From Candidatus Levyibacteriota bacterium (GTDB lineage: Bacteria > Patescibacteriota > Microgenomatia > Levybacterales > GWA1-39-11), in NCBI GenBank assembly GCA_016204525.1, contig JACQKO010000085.1, positions 1 to 9,852 of the forward strand: a stretch of 9,852 nucleotides of DNA. Direction: 5' to 3'. A program made the translations under genes and the position numbers. This document shows, one piece after another, positions 1 through 4,218 of the stretch; position 1 is the stretch's first letter, and every line of letters begins with the position of its first letter. Below the pieces are notes generated by a model. That model had not been told where the DNA came from. It did not search any database and saw nothing but the letters and a program-made list of their open reading frames with translations.

Positions 1-1
1 G

Positions 2-229
2 TTCATGGCCATGGGATATATTGTTTTACGAACTGCGGGAAGTCATGGATTTGCTGACTTAATATGCATACATAAAGAGAGAAAGGTTATTCGGTTTGTT
101 CAAAGCAAGGCCGGGGAGTTTTCTGAATCGCAGAAAAGAGCGTTAGAGGAAGAGTATGGGTGGCTCAATGATGAGTTCGAATGCCAATTCAAGGTTATCG
201 GAGATAAAGAAAGATATTCTACATACTGA
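2..229 (+). CDS. Hjc-like PD-(D/E)XK nuclease, 5' partial
   Basis: The frame is open to the left edge, so this is the C-terminal part of a longer gene; the ATG at 5 is probably internal. The visible text contains GYIVLRTAGSHGFADLI, then a strand ending FVQSKAG. This matches the layout of archaeal Hjc-type Holliday junction resolvases and related small nucleases, which have a helix, a 'R..GS.G..D' turn carrying the catalytic Asp, then a strand ending (E/Q)xK. Here the acidic residue of ExK is Gln (QSK), a substitution seen in this fold but one that makes catalysis uncertain. About 15-25 N-terminal residues with the first metal-binding helix would lie outside the window. The C-terminal part is acidic and helical. 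In a virus this would process branched DNA before packaging. A VRR-NUC or other small endonuclease is the main alternative. Confidence 0.6.
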   Translation, partial: FMAMGYIVLRTAGSHGFADLICIHKERKVIRFVQSKAGEFSESQKRALEEEYGWLNDEFECQFKVIGDKERYSTY

Positions 230-245
230 ATGAAAAACTATACTA

Positions 246-345
246 GTTTTTCAGCCCAACAAATCTTAAATATTTTCACTTCGTTAATCGCTCATTCTTC
301 GCGATTAAGATAGTTCAAATATTATAATCTTTGTTGCGGAAAAAC
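246..345. repeat. Imperfect ~100-base inverted repeat (hairpin)
   Basis: Starting 17 bases after the nuclease stop codon, four paired blocks nest in order: GTTTTT (246-251) with AAAAAC (340-345); CAACAAA (257-263) with TTTGTTG (330-336); AATATTT (269-275) with AAATATT (317-323); and TTAATCGC (284-291) with GCGATTAA (301-308), closing a 9-base loop TCATTCTTC. Internal loops separate the blocks. It may act as a 3'-end or terminator structure for the nuclease transcript, a structured RNA, or a remnant of a small non-autonomous element. Confidence 0.6.
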
Positions 346-369
346 CAGATTCAATCACCGACGCTGTTT

Positions 370-481
370 TTAGGCACTACGTCCTAAGCGGAGTGTTTTC
401 TTAGGCACTACAACACTTTATTTTTAGGCACTACACTGATTTATTTACTACTAATTAGTAGTAAATATTTGTAGTGCCTAA
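370..481. repeat. Iteron-like repeats: TTAGGCACTAC three direct copies and one inverted
   Basis: Perfect 11-base copies TTAGGCACTAC occur at 370-380, 401-411 and 424-434, and the exact reverse complement GTAGTGCCTAA is at 471-481. The starts of the direct copies are 31 and 23 bases apart. The third and the inverted copy flank a 26-base palindrome, so they could extrude together as a cruciform. A degenerate inverted copy (GTCCTAAG) sits at 381-388. This is the usual look of a binding array for a replication initiator or a repressor; the bound protein is not identifiable here. Confidence 0.75.
442..467. repeat. 26-base perfect palindrome
   Basis: The centre lies between 454 and 455, with core TACTACTAATTAGTAGTA; symmetry is perfect for 13 bases on each side. 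It lies inside the TTAGGCACTAC array, between the third direct copy and the inverted copy. Together they form a two-tier inverted repeat from 424 to 481 with a small asymmetric bulge (actgatt against ttt). This could be a dimeric regulator site or an origin cruciform. Confidence 0.75.
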
Positions 482-502
482 ATAGGTTTTATTTAAATAC
501 TA

Positions 503-553
503 TTTTAAAACGTCTAAAAGCATCAAATTTAGCCTTTTTAGACGTTATTAAAA
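503..553. repeat. Long stem-loop
   Basis: AACGTCTAAAA at 509-519 pairs exactly with TTTTAGACGTT at 536-546 around a 16-base loop. The stem extends by TTTTAA (503-508) with TTAAAA (548-553) across a one-base bulge at 547, giving 17 paired positions. It lies 22 bases beyond the iteron array. It may be an origin element, an operator or a bidirectional 3'-end hairpin. Confidence 0.65.
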
Positions 554-562
554 TGCTAAAGC

Positions 563-570
563 TTATAAAG
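563..570 (+). promoter_or_regulatory. TATA-like box upstream of a 28-codon ORF
   Basis: TTATAAAG lies about 31 bases before an ATG at 598, slightly longer than the 26-28 bases seen at the clearer promoters of this window. It could drive a leaderless microprotein or a noncoding RNA. In AT-rich DNA a chance match is quite possible. Confidence 0.3.
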
Positions 571-597
571 GATTATTAAAATATCTGTAATTCTCCA

Positions 598-684
598 ATG
601 GAAATATATTCATCTATACCTACATTTCCTATGGAACTATTCGTTATACCGAATAACTCTAAAGTGCTATTGATTGTGAACTAA
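598..684 (+). CDS. Possible 28-residue leaderless microprotein
   Basis: The reading frame ATG (598) to TAA (682-684) encodes 28 residues, beginning MEIYSSIPTFPMELF and ending in a hydrophobic run LLIVN. It is the only open frame in the long intergenic region that begins about one promoter distance after a TATA-like box (563-570). There is no recognised domain, and the length is too short for coding statistics. The region also contains small inverted repeats (for example ATTCG/CGAAT at 639-654), so it may equally be noncoding. Confidence 0.2.
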   Translation: MEIYSSIPTFPMELFVIPNNSKVLLIVN

Positions 685-703
685 GGGTTAAGGCATACCC
701 TAA

Positions 704-720
704 GTGCACGGTAATAGGCA
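704..720. repeat. 17-base repeat GTGYACGGTAATAGGCA, copy 1
   Basis: GTGCACGGTAATAGGCA differs at one base from copy 2 at 1017-1033. CACTCAATCG follows after 10 more bases, matching CACTTAATCG one base after copy 2. Both copies sit in a small potential hairpin that pairs a CCT(A) upstream with the AGG of the repeat, leaving GTGYACGGTAA in the loop. A shared recognition element (DNA site or RNA motif) is likely; its ligand is unknown. Confidence 0.55.
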
Positions 721-827
721 GATTGCCATTCACTCAATCGCTTGACGCATGCTTAAGAAAAGAGGAGAGCGATAGTTGAAACAAGAACATATTTGTTTAG
801 GTTAATCACATAGGAAAATTTTTTAAA

Positions 828-838
828 TTTTATAAAAA
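828..838 (+). promoter_or_regulatory. Possible TATA box without a downstream start codon
   Basis: TTTATAAAAAG follows a long A/T run. A start site about 26-30 bases downstream (about 860) has no suitable ATG, so any transcript would be noncoding or have a long leader. A second candidate, AATATTTAAAG at 874-884, would place a start near 905-910, right at the 5' arm of the stem at 907-983. AT-richness makes both weak calls. Confidence 0.25.
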
Positions 839-883
839 GAAAATCCTTGTCTTAACTTTTGAAAAGTCACAAGAATATTTAAA

Positions 884-899
884 GAGAAACGCTTTTCTC
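884..899. repeat. Short hairpin GAGAAA/TTTCTC
   Basis: GAGAAA (884-889) and TTTCTC (894-899) form a 6-base stem with a four-base loop CGCT. It lies just before the larger inverted repeat at 907-983 and may be part of one folded transcript or a regulator site. Confidence 0.35.
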
Positions 900-906
900 C
901 TTTGAG

Positions 907-983
907 TGAATGTAAGGTCTGAATGTTAAGGCAGAGAAACTTTCCCTAAATGATATCGATTCGCTTCCCCTGCCTTACATTCA
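907..983. repeat. Triplet repeat TGAATGTAAGG(CAG): two direct copies and one inverted
   Basis: TGAATGTAAGG (907-917) and TGAATGTTAAGGCAG (920-934, one base inserted) are tandem copies. CTGCCTTACATTCA (970-983) is the reverse complement of TGAATGTAAGGCAG. The inverted copy can pair with either direct copy: with the first for 11 perfect base pairs, with the second for 14 base pairs with a bulge. This gives two mutually exclusive stems. That could be a switching RNA structure or simply three sites for a DNA-binding protein. A TATA-like box at 991 follows directly. Confidence 0.55.
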
Positions 984-990
984 TTAACAA

Positions 991-997
991 TTTATAG
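991..997 (+). promoter_or_regulatory. TATA-like box upstream of the second GTGYACGGTAATAGGCA copy
   Basis: AACAATTTATAGTA contains a TATA-like element. A start 26-28 bases downstream would be near 1018-1022, at the beginning of the second 17-base repeat and inside a GT run. The transcript would read through the pyrimidine tract into the packaging operon with a leader of about 140 bases. The ATG at 1005 is only about 11 bases away, too near for a leaderless start. Confidence 0.3.
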
Positions 998-1003
998 TAT
1001 TGG

Positions 1004-1035
1004 GATGCCTGTGTGTGTGTACGGTAATAGGCATC
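1004..1035. repeat. Hairpin GATGCCT/AGGCATC enclosing GT run and 17-base repeat, copy 2
   Basis: GATGCCT (1004-1010) and AGGCATC (1029-1035) are perfect complements forming a 7-base stem. The 18-base loop holds (GT)5 followed by ACGGTAAT. Most of the second copy of GTGYACGGTAATAGGCA (1017-1033) lies in this loop and the 3' arm. The conserved loop and changed stem sequence relative to copy 1 fit a structured recognition element; a terminase packaging site or RNA protein-binding site is inference. Confidence 0.5.
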
Positions 1036-1070
1036 ACTTAATCGTAAGTATTTTATTTCTATTACCTTTT

Positions 1071-1114
1071 CTTTCTCTTTCTTCTTGGGGGTCTGGGGGT
1101 CCTTTCTCTTTCTT
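1071..1114. repeat. Polypyrimidine direct repeat with paired G5 runs
   Basis: CTTTCTCTTTCTT occurs perfectly at 1071-1083 and 1102-1114 (period 31). Between them lies the tandem GGGGGTCT GGGGGTCC (1087-1102). The whole stretch from about 1045 to 1115 is strongly pyrimidine-biased apart from the G runs, in contrast to the surrounding A-rich DNA. It sits immediately upstream of the TATA box of the packaging operon. It might bind an activator or form unusual DNA (triplex or G-rich structure). Confidence 0.55.
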
Positions 1115-1131
1115 ATACACACACAGAAACA

Positions 1132-1139
1132 TTTATATA
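1132..1139 (+). promoter_or_regulatory. Promoter of the packaging operon (TATA box, leaderless start at 1161)
   Basis: TTTATATA is preceded by GAAAC (BRE-like purines), and its centre lies about 26 bases before the ATG at 1161. This is the same geometry as at 6336, 7164 and 9803. An AGGAG at 1139-1143 lies only two bases from the in-frame ATG at 1146, too close for normal ribosome binding, which argues for the 1161 start. Confidence 0.6.
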
Positions 1140-1160
1140 GGAGTTATGATTAAGTTTTTC

Positions 1161-1403
1161 ATGAATATTATTGGGATGAGGCAGGCACAAAGGGCTTTGC
1201 ATGTTGAATCAATAAAGAAATCTATTGAAAAAGCGATGTATTCTGGGGAAAAGATTGTTTATGAAAAATTAGTGTTGTCAACTATGGTGAATCTTAATCT
1301 GTCAAAAACAACTGCGAAGGATTATATTGAGAGGGCTTTGTATATGCTGGAAATGTCAAAAGAAAAACTGGAGGAAATGAATAGTTTAAATGGAAAAGTG
1401 TGA
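1161..1403 (+). CDS. Small helical winged-helix-like protein; candidate small terminase subunit
   Basis: The product has 80 residues. The start at 1161 is chosen because it falls one promoter length after the TATA box at 1132; the ATG at 1146 and the open frame back to 1005 are alternatives, but the upstream text reads through the pyrimidine/G-run tract. The first part (about residues 5-25) is a basic amphipathic helix. The following segment YEKLVLSTMVNLNLSKTTAK and the next residues up to YIERAL look like an archaeal winged-helix unit, with helix, turn, 'S..TA..YI' recognition helix. The C-terminus is a Glu/Lys-rich helix. It is the first gene of the operon that ends with TerL, where small terminase subunits usually sit and recognise the packaging site. 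A transcription regulator is the other possibility. Its last 14 bases overlap the zinc-ribbon gene. Confidence 0.6.
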   Translation: MNIIGMRQAQRALHVESIKKSIEKAMYSGEKIVYEKLVLSTMVNLNLSKTTAKDYIERALYMLEMSKEKLEEMNSLNGKV

Positions 1404-1545
1404 ATTCTGTAAAAGAGAAGATGAAAAAGCCACGGCTTCAAATCCGGATCAAGGAATGATGTGGCTATGTCCGGATGAAGTCTGGATATGCGGGGAATGT
1501 TTGAATATTAAAAAAAGGAAAATTGTTATGGGGATACCATTATGA
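1390..1545 (+). CDS. 51-residue zinc-ribbon-like protein
   Basis: The short frame encodes MEKCEFCKRE at the N-terminus and WICGECLNIKKRK near the end. Two CxxC knuckles (Cys4/Cys7 and Cys34/Cys37), 26 residues apart, are the classic zinc-ribbon pattern, with an additional Cys27 in between. The C-terminal tail is Lys-rich. The gene overlaps the upstream gene by 14 bases and the downstream ORF by ATGA (1542-1545), so it is part of a translationally coupled operon. Such tiny zinc ribbons often bind nucleic acid or another protein; a packaging accessory or regulator is inference from position. The overlaps, intact Cys pairs and sensible composition support a real gene. Confidence 0.7.
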   Translation: MEKCEFCKREDEKATASNPDQGMMWLCPDEVWICGECLNIKKRKIVMGIPL

Positions 1546-1730
1546 TAAGCGAAGATTCGGAAATTGAGAAAGCATTAAAAACTATTCAAGTTAATACCAA
1601 AGAAGAAATATTATGGAAGAAAGTTCAGGAGCAGTCGGAGAAAATGATAGAACAGAACGAACAGGATTTAATCGTGAACCGGGCCGTAAAAATTATGGCG
1701 GAAAGCAAATTGCGAGAGTTAAACAAATAG
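1542..1730 (+). CDS. 62-residue helical ORF; probable N-terminal part of TerL made by -1 frameshift, or a separate small protein
   Basis: The start overlaps the zinc-ribbon stop (ATGA), and the frame ends with TAG at 1728. The protein is almost all charged amphipathic helix (EEILWKKVQEQSEKMIEQNE, then VNRAVKIMAESKLREL) and looks like genuine coding sequence. The overlapping TerL frame in the same bases is poor in hydrophobic residues and rich in Gly, Arg and Glu, as expected of an out-of-frame reading. Near the stop the codons are GAG TTA AAC AAA TAG; G TTA AAC is a -1 slippery heptamer of the type used by some nidoviruses. A slip would join residue Asn61 to QIALDDWQ of TerL. If no slip occurs, this is a free small coiled protein, possibly a terminase partner. 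Confidence 0.6.
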   Translation: MISEDSEIEKALKTIQVNTKEEILWKKVQEQSEKMIEQNEQDLIVNRAVKIMAESKLRELNK

Positions 1731-3016
1731 CTCTGGATGACTGGCAGGAAGAGATTGTTAATTATGACGGGCACATATTGCTTTGCACCGGAAGACAGGT
1801 TGGAAAAACAACTGTTATGGCAGTCAAGGCAGCTGAATATATGATTAAAAATCCGGGGCATCAAATCATCGTTGTATCTCTGACAGAAGATCAAGCCCAA
1901 ATCATGATAATTAAAGTCTTGGATTATCTGGAAAAAAACTTCAGACTATGGATAGCAAAAGGAAAAAACAAGCCCACAAAAAACAAGATAGTGCTGACAA
2001 ACAAGGCCTCCATACTTGCCCGTCCTGTAGGAAACACAGGAGACGCAGTAAGAGGATTCACGGGAAACGTTTTAATAGTAGACGAAGCGTCAAGAATGCC
2101 CGACGACATGTGGAGTGCAGCAAAGCCGGCTCTGTTAACGACAGGTGGAAAGCTATGGTTTTGCAGCACGCCTCACGGGAAACAGGGTTATTTTTATGAA
2201 TGCTGGCTGAATAAAAGCGGAAGATTTAAGGTTTTTCACATAAATTCAGAGGAATGCCTTGAAAAAAGGCCGATAGGGGATATATGGACGGAAGAAAAAA
2301 GAAACGAGGCTTTAAGGTTTCTTTCTGATGAAAAAAATGGCGGTATGTCTAAACTAAGATATGGCCAGGAATATCTCGGCTTGTTCTTGGATGATTTAAG
2401 GCAGATGTTCGATGATGCTTTAATTAAAAAATGCATGAATGCGCAGCGCCCGGGAATGATTGACAAAACAAAAGATTACTATTTAGGAATTGATGTCGCA
2501 CGTATGGGGGATGATGAAAGTACATTCGAGATTTTGCGTAGAGAAGACAAAAATTTAATTCATGTAGAGAATATTGTAACGACAAAAACGCTTTTATCTG
2601 ATACAACAAAGATGATTCTGCAGTTAGACAGAGTCTGGAATTTCAAGAAAATTTATATTGATGACGGGGGTTTAGGTGTTGGGGTATTTGACTATTTGCT
2701 AAAAGAAGAACAAACTAAAAGAAAAATCGAGGCGATAAACAACAGAGCACGTCCGTTAGTTAGAGATGAGACAAGAAAAAAGAAATTATTGAAAGAAGAT
2801 TTGTATTCTAATTTATTGGTTTTAATGGAGCAAGGCAGAATTCGTTTGTTAGATGATGAGAACATTCGTTTATCTTTAAAGTCTGTTCAATATGAATATC
2901 AGGATGGCGGCAAGATAGAAATCTTCGGAAACTATACGCATATTGTTGAAGGTTTGACAAGAGCAGCGTGGTGCATCAAAGAGAAAAGTTTAAATTTGTG
3001 GATTTCATATATCTGA
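1613..3016 (+). CDS. terL: Terminase large subunit (TerL)
   Basis: TerL is the ATPase that drives DNA into the procapsid and the nuclease that cuts it. In the frame beginning at ATG 1613 (467 residues): Walker A GRQVGKTT (60-67), Walker B VLIVDEAS (153-160) with catalytic Glu158, coupling motif LWFCSTPHGKQGYF (181-194), then an RNase H-fold nuclease with Asp294 in LGIDVARMGDD (291-301), IYIDDGGLGVGV (347-358), and a C-terminal THIVEGLTRAAW (442-453) in the place of the last acidic motif. The true N-terminus is uncertain. Residues 1-37 overlap the 62-codon ORF and do not look like a natural protein start, while LDDWQEEIVNYDG (41-53) is the usual entry to the ATPase. A -1 frameshift at 1718-1724 would give about 491 residues starting at 1542. 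The 5' boundary given is the longest in-frame ATG. Confidence 0.95.
   Translation: MEESSGAVGENDRTERTGFNREPGRKNYGGKQIARVKQIALDDWQEEIVNYDGHILLCTGRQVGKTTVMAVKAAEYMIKNPGHQIIVVSLTEDQAQIMIIKVLDYLEKNFRLWIAKGKNKPTKNKIVLTNKASILARPVGNTGDAVRGFTGNVLIVDEASRMPDDMWSAAKPALLTTGGKLWFCSTPHGKQGYFYECWLNKSGRFKVFHINSEECLEKRPIGDIWTEEKRNEALRFLSDEKNGGMSKLRYGQEYLGLFLDDLRQMFDDALIKKCMNAQRPGMIDKTKDYYLGIDVARMGDDESTFEILRREDKNLIHVENIVTTKTLLSDTTKMILQLDRVWNFKKIYIDDGGLGVGVFDYLLKEEQTKRKIEAINNRARPLVRDETRKKKLLKEDLYSNLLVLMEQGRIRLLDDENIRLSLKSVQYEYQDGGKIEIFGNYTHIVEGLTRAAWCIKEKSLNLWISYI
1718..1724 (+). promoter_or_regulatory. Candidate -1 ribosomal slippery site G TTA AAC
   Basis: In the frame of the ORF starting at 1542, the codons TTA (1719-1721) and AAC (1722-1724) follow a G. 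They precede AAA and the TAG stop, six bases from the heptamer's end to the end of that stop. A one-base backward slip enters the TerL frame at CAA (1724-1726). The heptamer GUUAAAC is known as a functional slip site in an arterivirus; use by archaeal ribosomes is inference. I see no strong downstream hairpin by eye; only a weak CTCT/AGAG pairing around 1731-1755 is visible. Confidence 0.4.
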
Positions 3017-3017
3017 A

Positions 3018-3173
3018 ATGGCTTACGACTGGAAAAAAGGAACTAAGAAATTTTTTTGGGTTTTTCTTGGGGTTTTAGTTGCTGGTTGGATCTCTTACGC
3101 AACGGCAGAACCTAGACTTTTGGTTTTAGTTCCTGTTTTGGAAGTTTTTAGAAACTGGCTGAAGCACAGATAA
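3018..3173 (+). CDS. 51-residue membrane protein, holin-like
   Basis: The frame opens one base after the TerL stop and ends one base before the next gene. The product starts MAYDWKKGTKKFF, then has a hydrophobic segment (about residues 12-30, WVFLGVLVAGWISYATA), a short polar turn with AEPR, and a second hydrophobic stretch (33-45, LLVLVPVLEVF), ending in the basic tail RNWLKHR. Two short membrane segments with a charged tail fit a holin or another small virus membrane protein that permeabilises the host membrane. A position beside the terminase is common for holins in phages, but archaeal counterparts are poorly known, so the function is an inference from shape and place. Confidence 0.65.
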   Translation: MAYDWKKGTKKFFWVFLGVLVAGWISYATAEPRLLVLVPVLEVFRNWLKHR

Positions 3174-3174
3174 T

Positions 3175-3546
3175 ATGGCAGAAACACTTTGCACGTCTGG
3201 AATGGTAAAACATAGAGCGAATTATGGGGCAAGTTCCACAGTAACAAACAGCGGAACATGGATGACTGAATTGATAAATCAGGCAGAAGGGCAGGTTATT
3301 GCAGACACGAGAGTTAATTGGATAGATATTTATTCAACATTAAACGCAGATTTTAAACAAGTTTTAGAACAAGCAACTGCATGCTGGGCTGCGAATGCAG
3401 TTATTGCTTATGATACGCGCGGTTTTTTGGGAGTGAATGAAGCTGCAACTATGATTAATGTAAATTGGGCCCAATATCAGCAAGCGATTAAAACATTAAA
3501 AGAAGATAAAACAATAACGTTCTTTGGTGCGACGTTAGGAGCATAA
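3175..3546 (+). CDS. Putative head-tail adaptor (connector) protein
   Basis: This 123-residue protein is predominantly helical. Features read by eye: an N-terminal region with many Ser/Thr (to about residue 26), a helix around MTELINQAEGQVIADTRVNW (29-48), a long helix with QVLEQATACWAANAVIAYD (62-80), and a C-terminal helix YQQAIKTLKEDKTITFF (99-117). The order 'A...I...TR.dW', a central Ala-rich helix, then 'eA..m.n.n......a...L.ed' recalls the helical gp6/gp15-type adaptors that bind the portal ring. The position between TerL and the portal supports a head-completion role. The gene starts one base after the previous stop with no Shine-Dalgarno, so translation is probably coupled. The family assignment is tentative. 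Confidence 0.5.
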   Translation: MAETLCTSGMVKHRANYGASSTVTNSGTWMTELINQAEGQVIADTRVNWIDIYSTLNADFKQVLEQATACWAANAVIAYDTRGFLGVNEAATMINVNWAQYQQAIKTLKEDKTITFFGATLGA

Positions 3547-3547
3547 G

Positions 3548-4210
3548 ATGTCTGAAATTATGCCTATTAATATTCCAATTTTATCCTCGCCTGTTAATGC
3601 AACATTTAATTTTATCGATGTTGCAGAGGGTTACGGAATTGTCAAGCTTTACGGTGCAACACACAACACCAACGGAACAAAAACATATTTCTTAACAACC
3701 GGACAGCCATATTCGAACGATATAGAAACATCAGGGGGAAGCTCAATATCAAATGATGACTGGAACTCTGTTTTAACGAACAATTTTGATGTAACATTTA
3801 ATTCTGCCCAGTATATCAAGGGAAATGCGTATCTAAATTATTCCATAGGCTCGCGACAAGGGGGTTCAGGCAGCACCACAGTTAAGATGCTTGTATCAGG
3901 TTGTGTTCTTTCAAACAATACCCAAGGTTCAACATGGGCGACAGTATCGGGTACATTTTTCAGCCATGGAGATTCCGCAGGAATTCAGAGTCAGACACAA
4001 TGCATAAGATTTGATTTATCAAGCGGATACACTTTAAACGCGGGCGATGTTTTAAGATTAACATTTCCTTTGTGGTGTGTCAGATCAGGGGCATCAGCTT
4101 ATTTAACTCCGGGTTATGGACATGACCCCCAGGACAGGGATGCCCCCTCGAGCGTATCCGGAGCACACTCATCTAAATTCGAACTTTATTTACCTTTGAA
4201 AATAAAATAA
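3548..4210 (+). CDS. Beta-rich virion structural protein of unknown family
   Basis: This 220-residue protein has almost no predicted helices. It is dominated by alternating Thr/Ser/Gly/Asn and aromatic residues typical of beta-sandwich virion proteins, such as NATFNFIDVAEGYGIVKLYG (17-36), FDVTFNSAQYIKGNAYLNYS (79-98) and GDVLRLTFPLWCV (about 166-178). There is no signal peptide or membrane segment. AGGAG lies seven bases before the ATG, a plausible ribosome binding site. It sits between the adaptor and the portal, so it may be a neck, collar, decoration or fibre protein. Conserved aromatic turns near the C-terminus (GYGHDPQDRD) could be a surface loop. I do not recognise the family with certainty. 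Confidence 0.6.
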   Translation: MSEIMPINIPILSSPVNATFNFIDVAEGYGIVKLYGATHNTNGTKTYFLTTGQPYSNDIETSGGSSISNDDWNSVLTNNFDVTFNSAQYIKGNAYLNYSIGSRQGGSGSTTVKMLVSGCVLSNNTQGSTWATVSGTFFSHGDSAGIQSQTQCIRFDLSSGYTLNAGDVLRLTFPLWCVRSGASAYLTPGYGHDPQDRDAPSSVSGAHSSKFELYLPLKIK

Positions 4211-4218
4211 AAACTTAA

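Larger units (their letters stand above)
230..1160. other. Gene-poor, repeat-rich intergenic region (possible origin, packaging or RNA region)
   Basis: About 930 bases lie between the nuclease gene and the packaging operon without a convincing protein gene on either strand; the only candidate is a 28-codon ORF at 598. The stretch is dense in inverted and direct repeats, each listed separately, and has several TATA-like boxes (563, 828, 875, 991, 1132). In viruses with such compact coding elsewhere, a gap this long is normally functional. Plausible roles are a replication origin with iterons, a terminase recognition (pac/cos) site next to the terminase genes, operators, or structured noncoding RNAs. 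The sequence alone does not decide between these. Confidence 0.6.

Noticed and set aside
246..345. Insertion sequence end or complete transposon
   Set aside because: No transposase frame, no target-site duplication and only one hairpin are visible; a miniature element remains possible but is not supported.
370..481. CRISPR array
   Set aside because: The repeats are 11 bases, spaced 31 and 23 bases apart, one copy is inverted, and there are no uniform spacers or cas genes.
1005..1160. N-terminal extension of the 1161 gene reading from ATG 1005
   Set aside because: It translates the GT run, pyrimidine tract and G-runs into an implausible hydrophobic/Ser-Gly string. The TATA box at 1132 lies inside it and fits a start at 1161.
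1948..2199. 83-codon plus-strand frame inside TerL, Lys/Arg/Cys-rich
   Set aside because: It overlaps the conserved ATPase region in another frame, lacks a promoter or ribosome site, and its basic character follows from AAA/AGA-rich codons being read out of frame.
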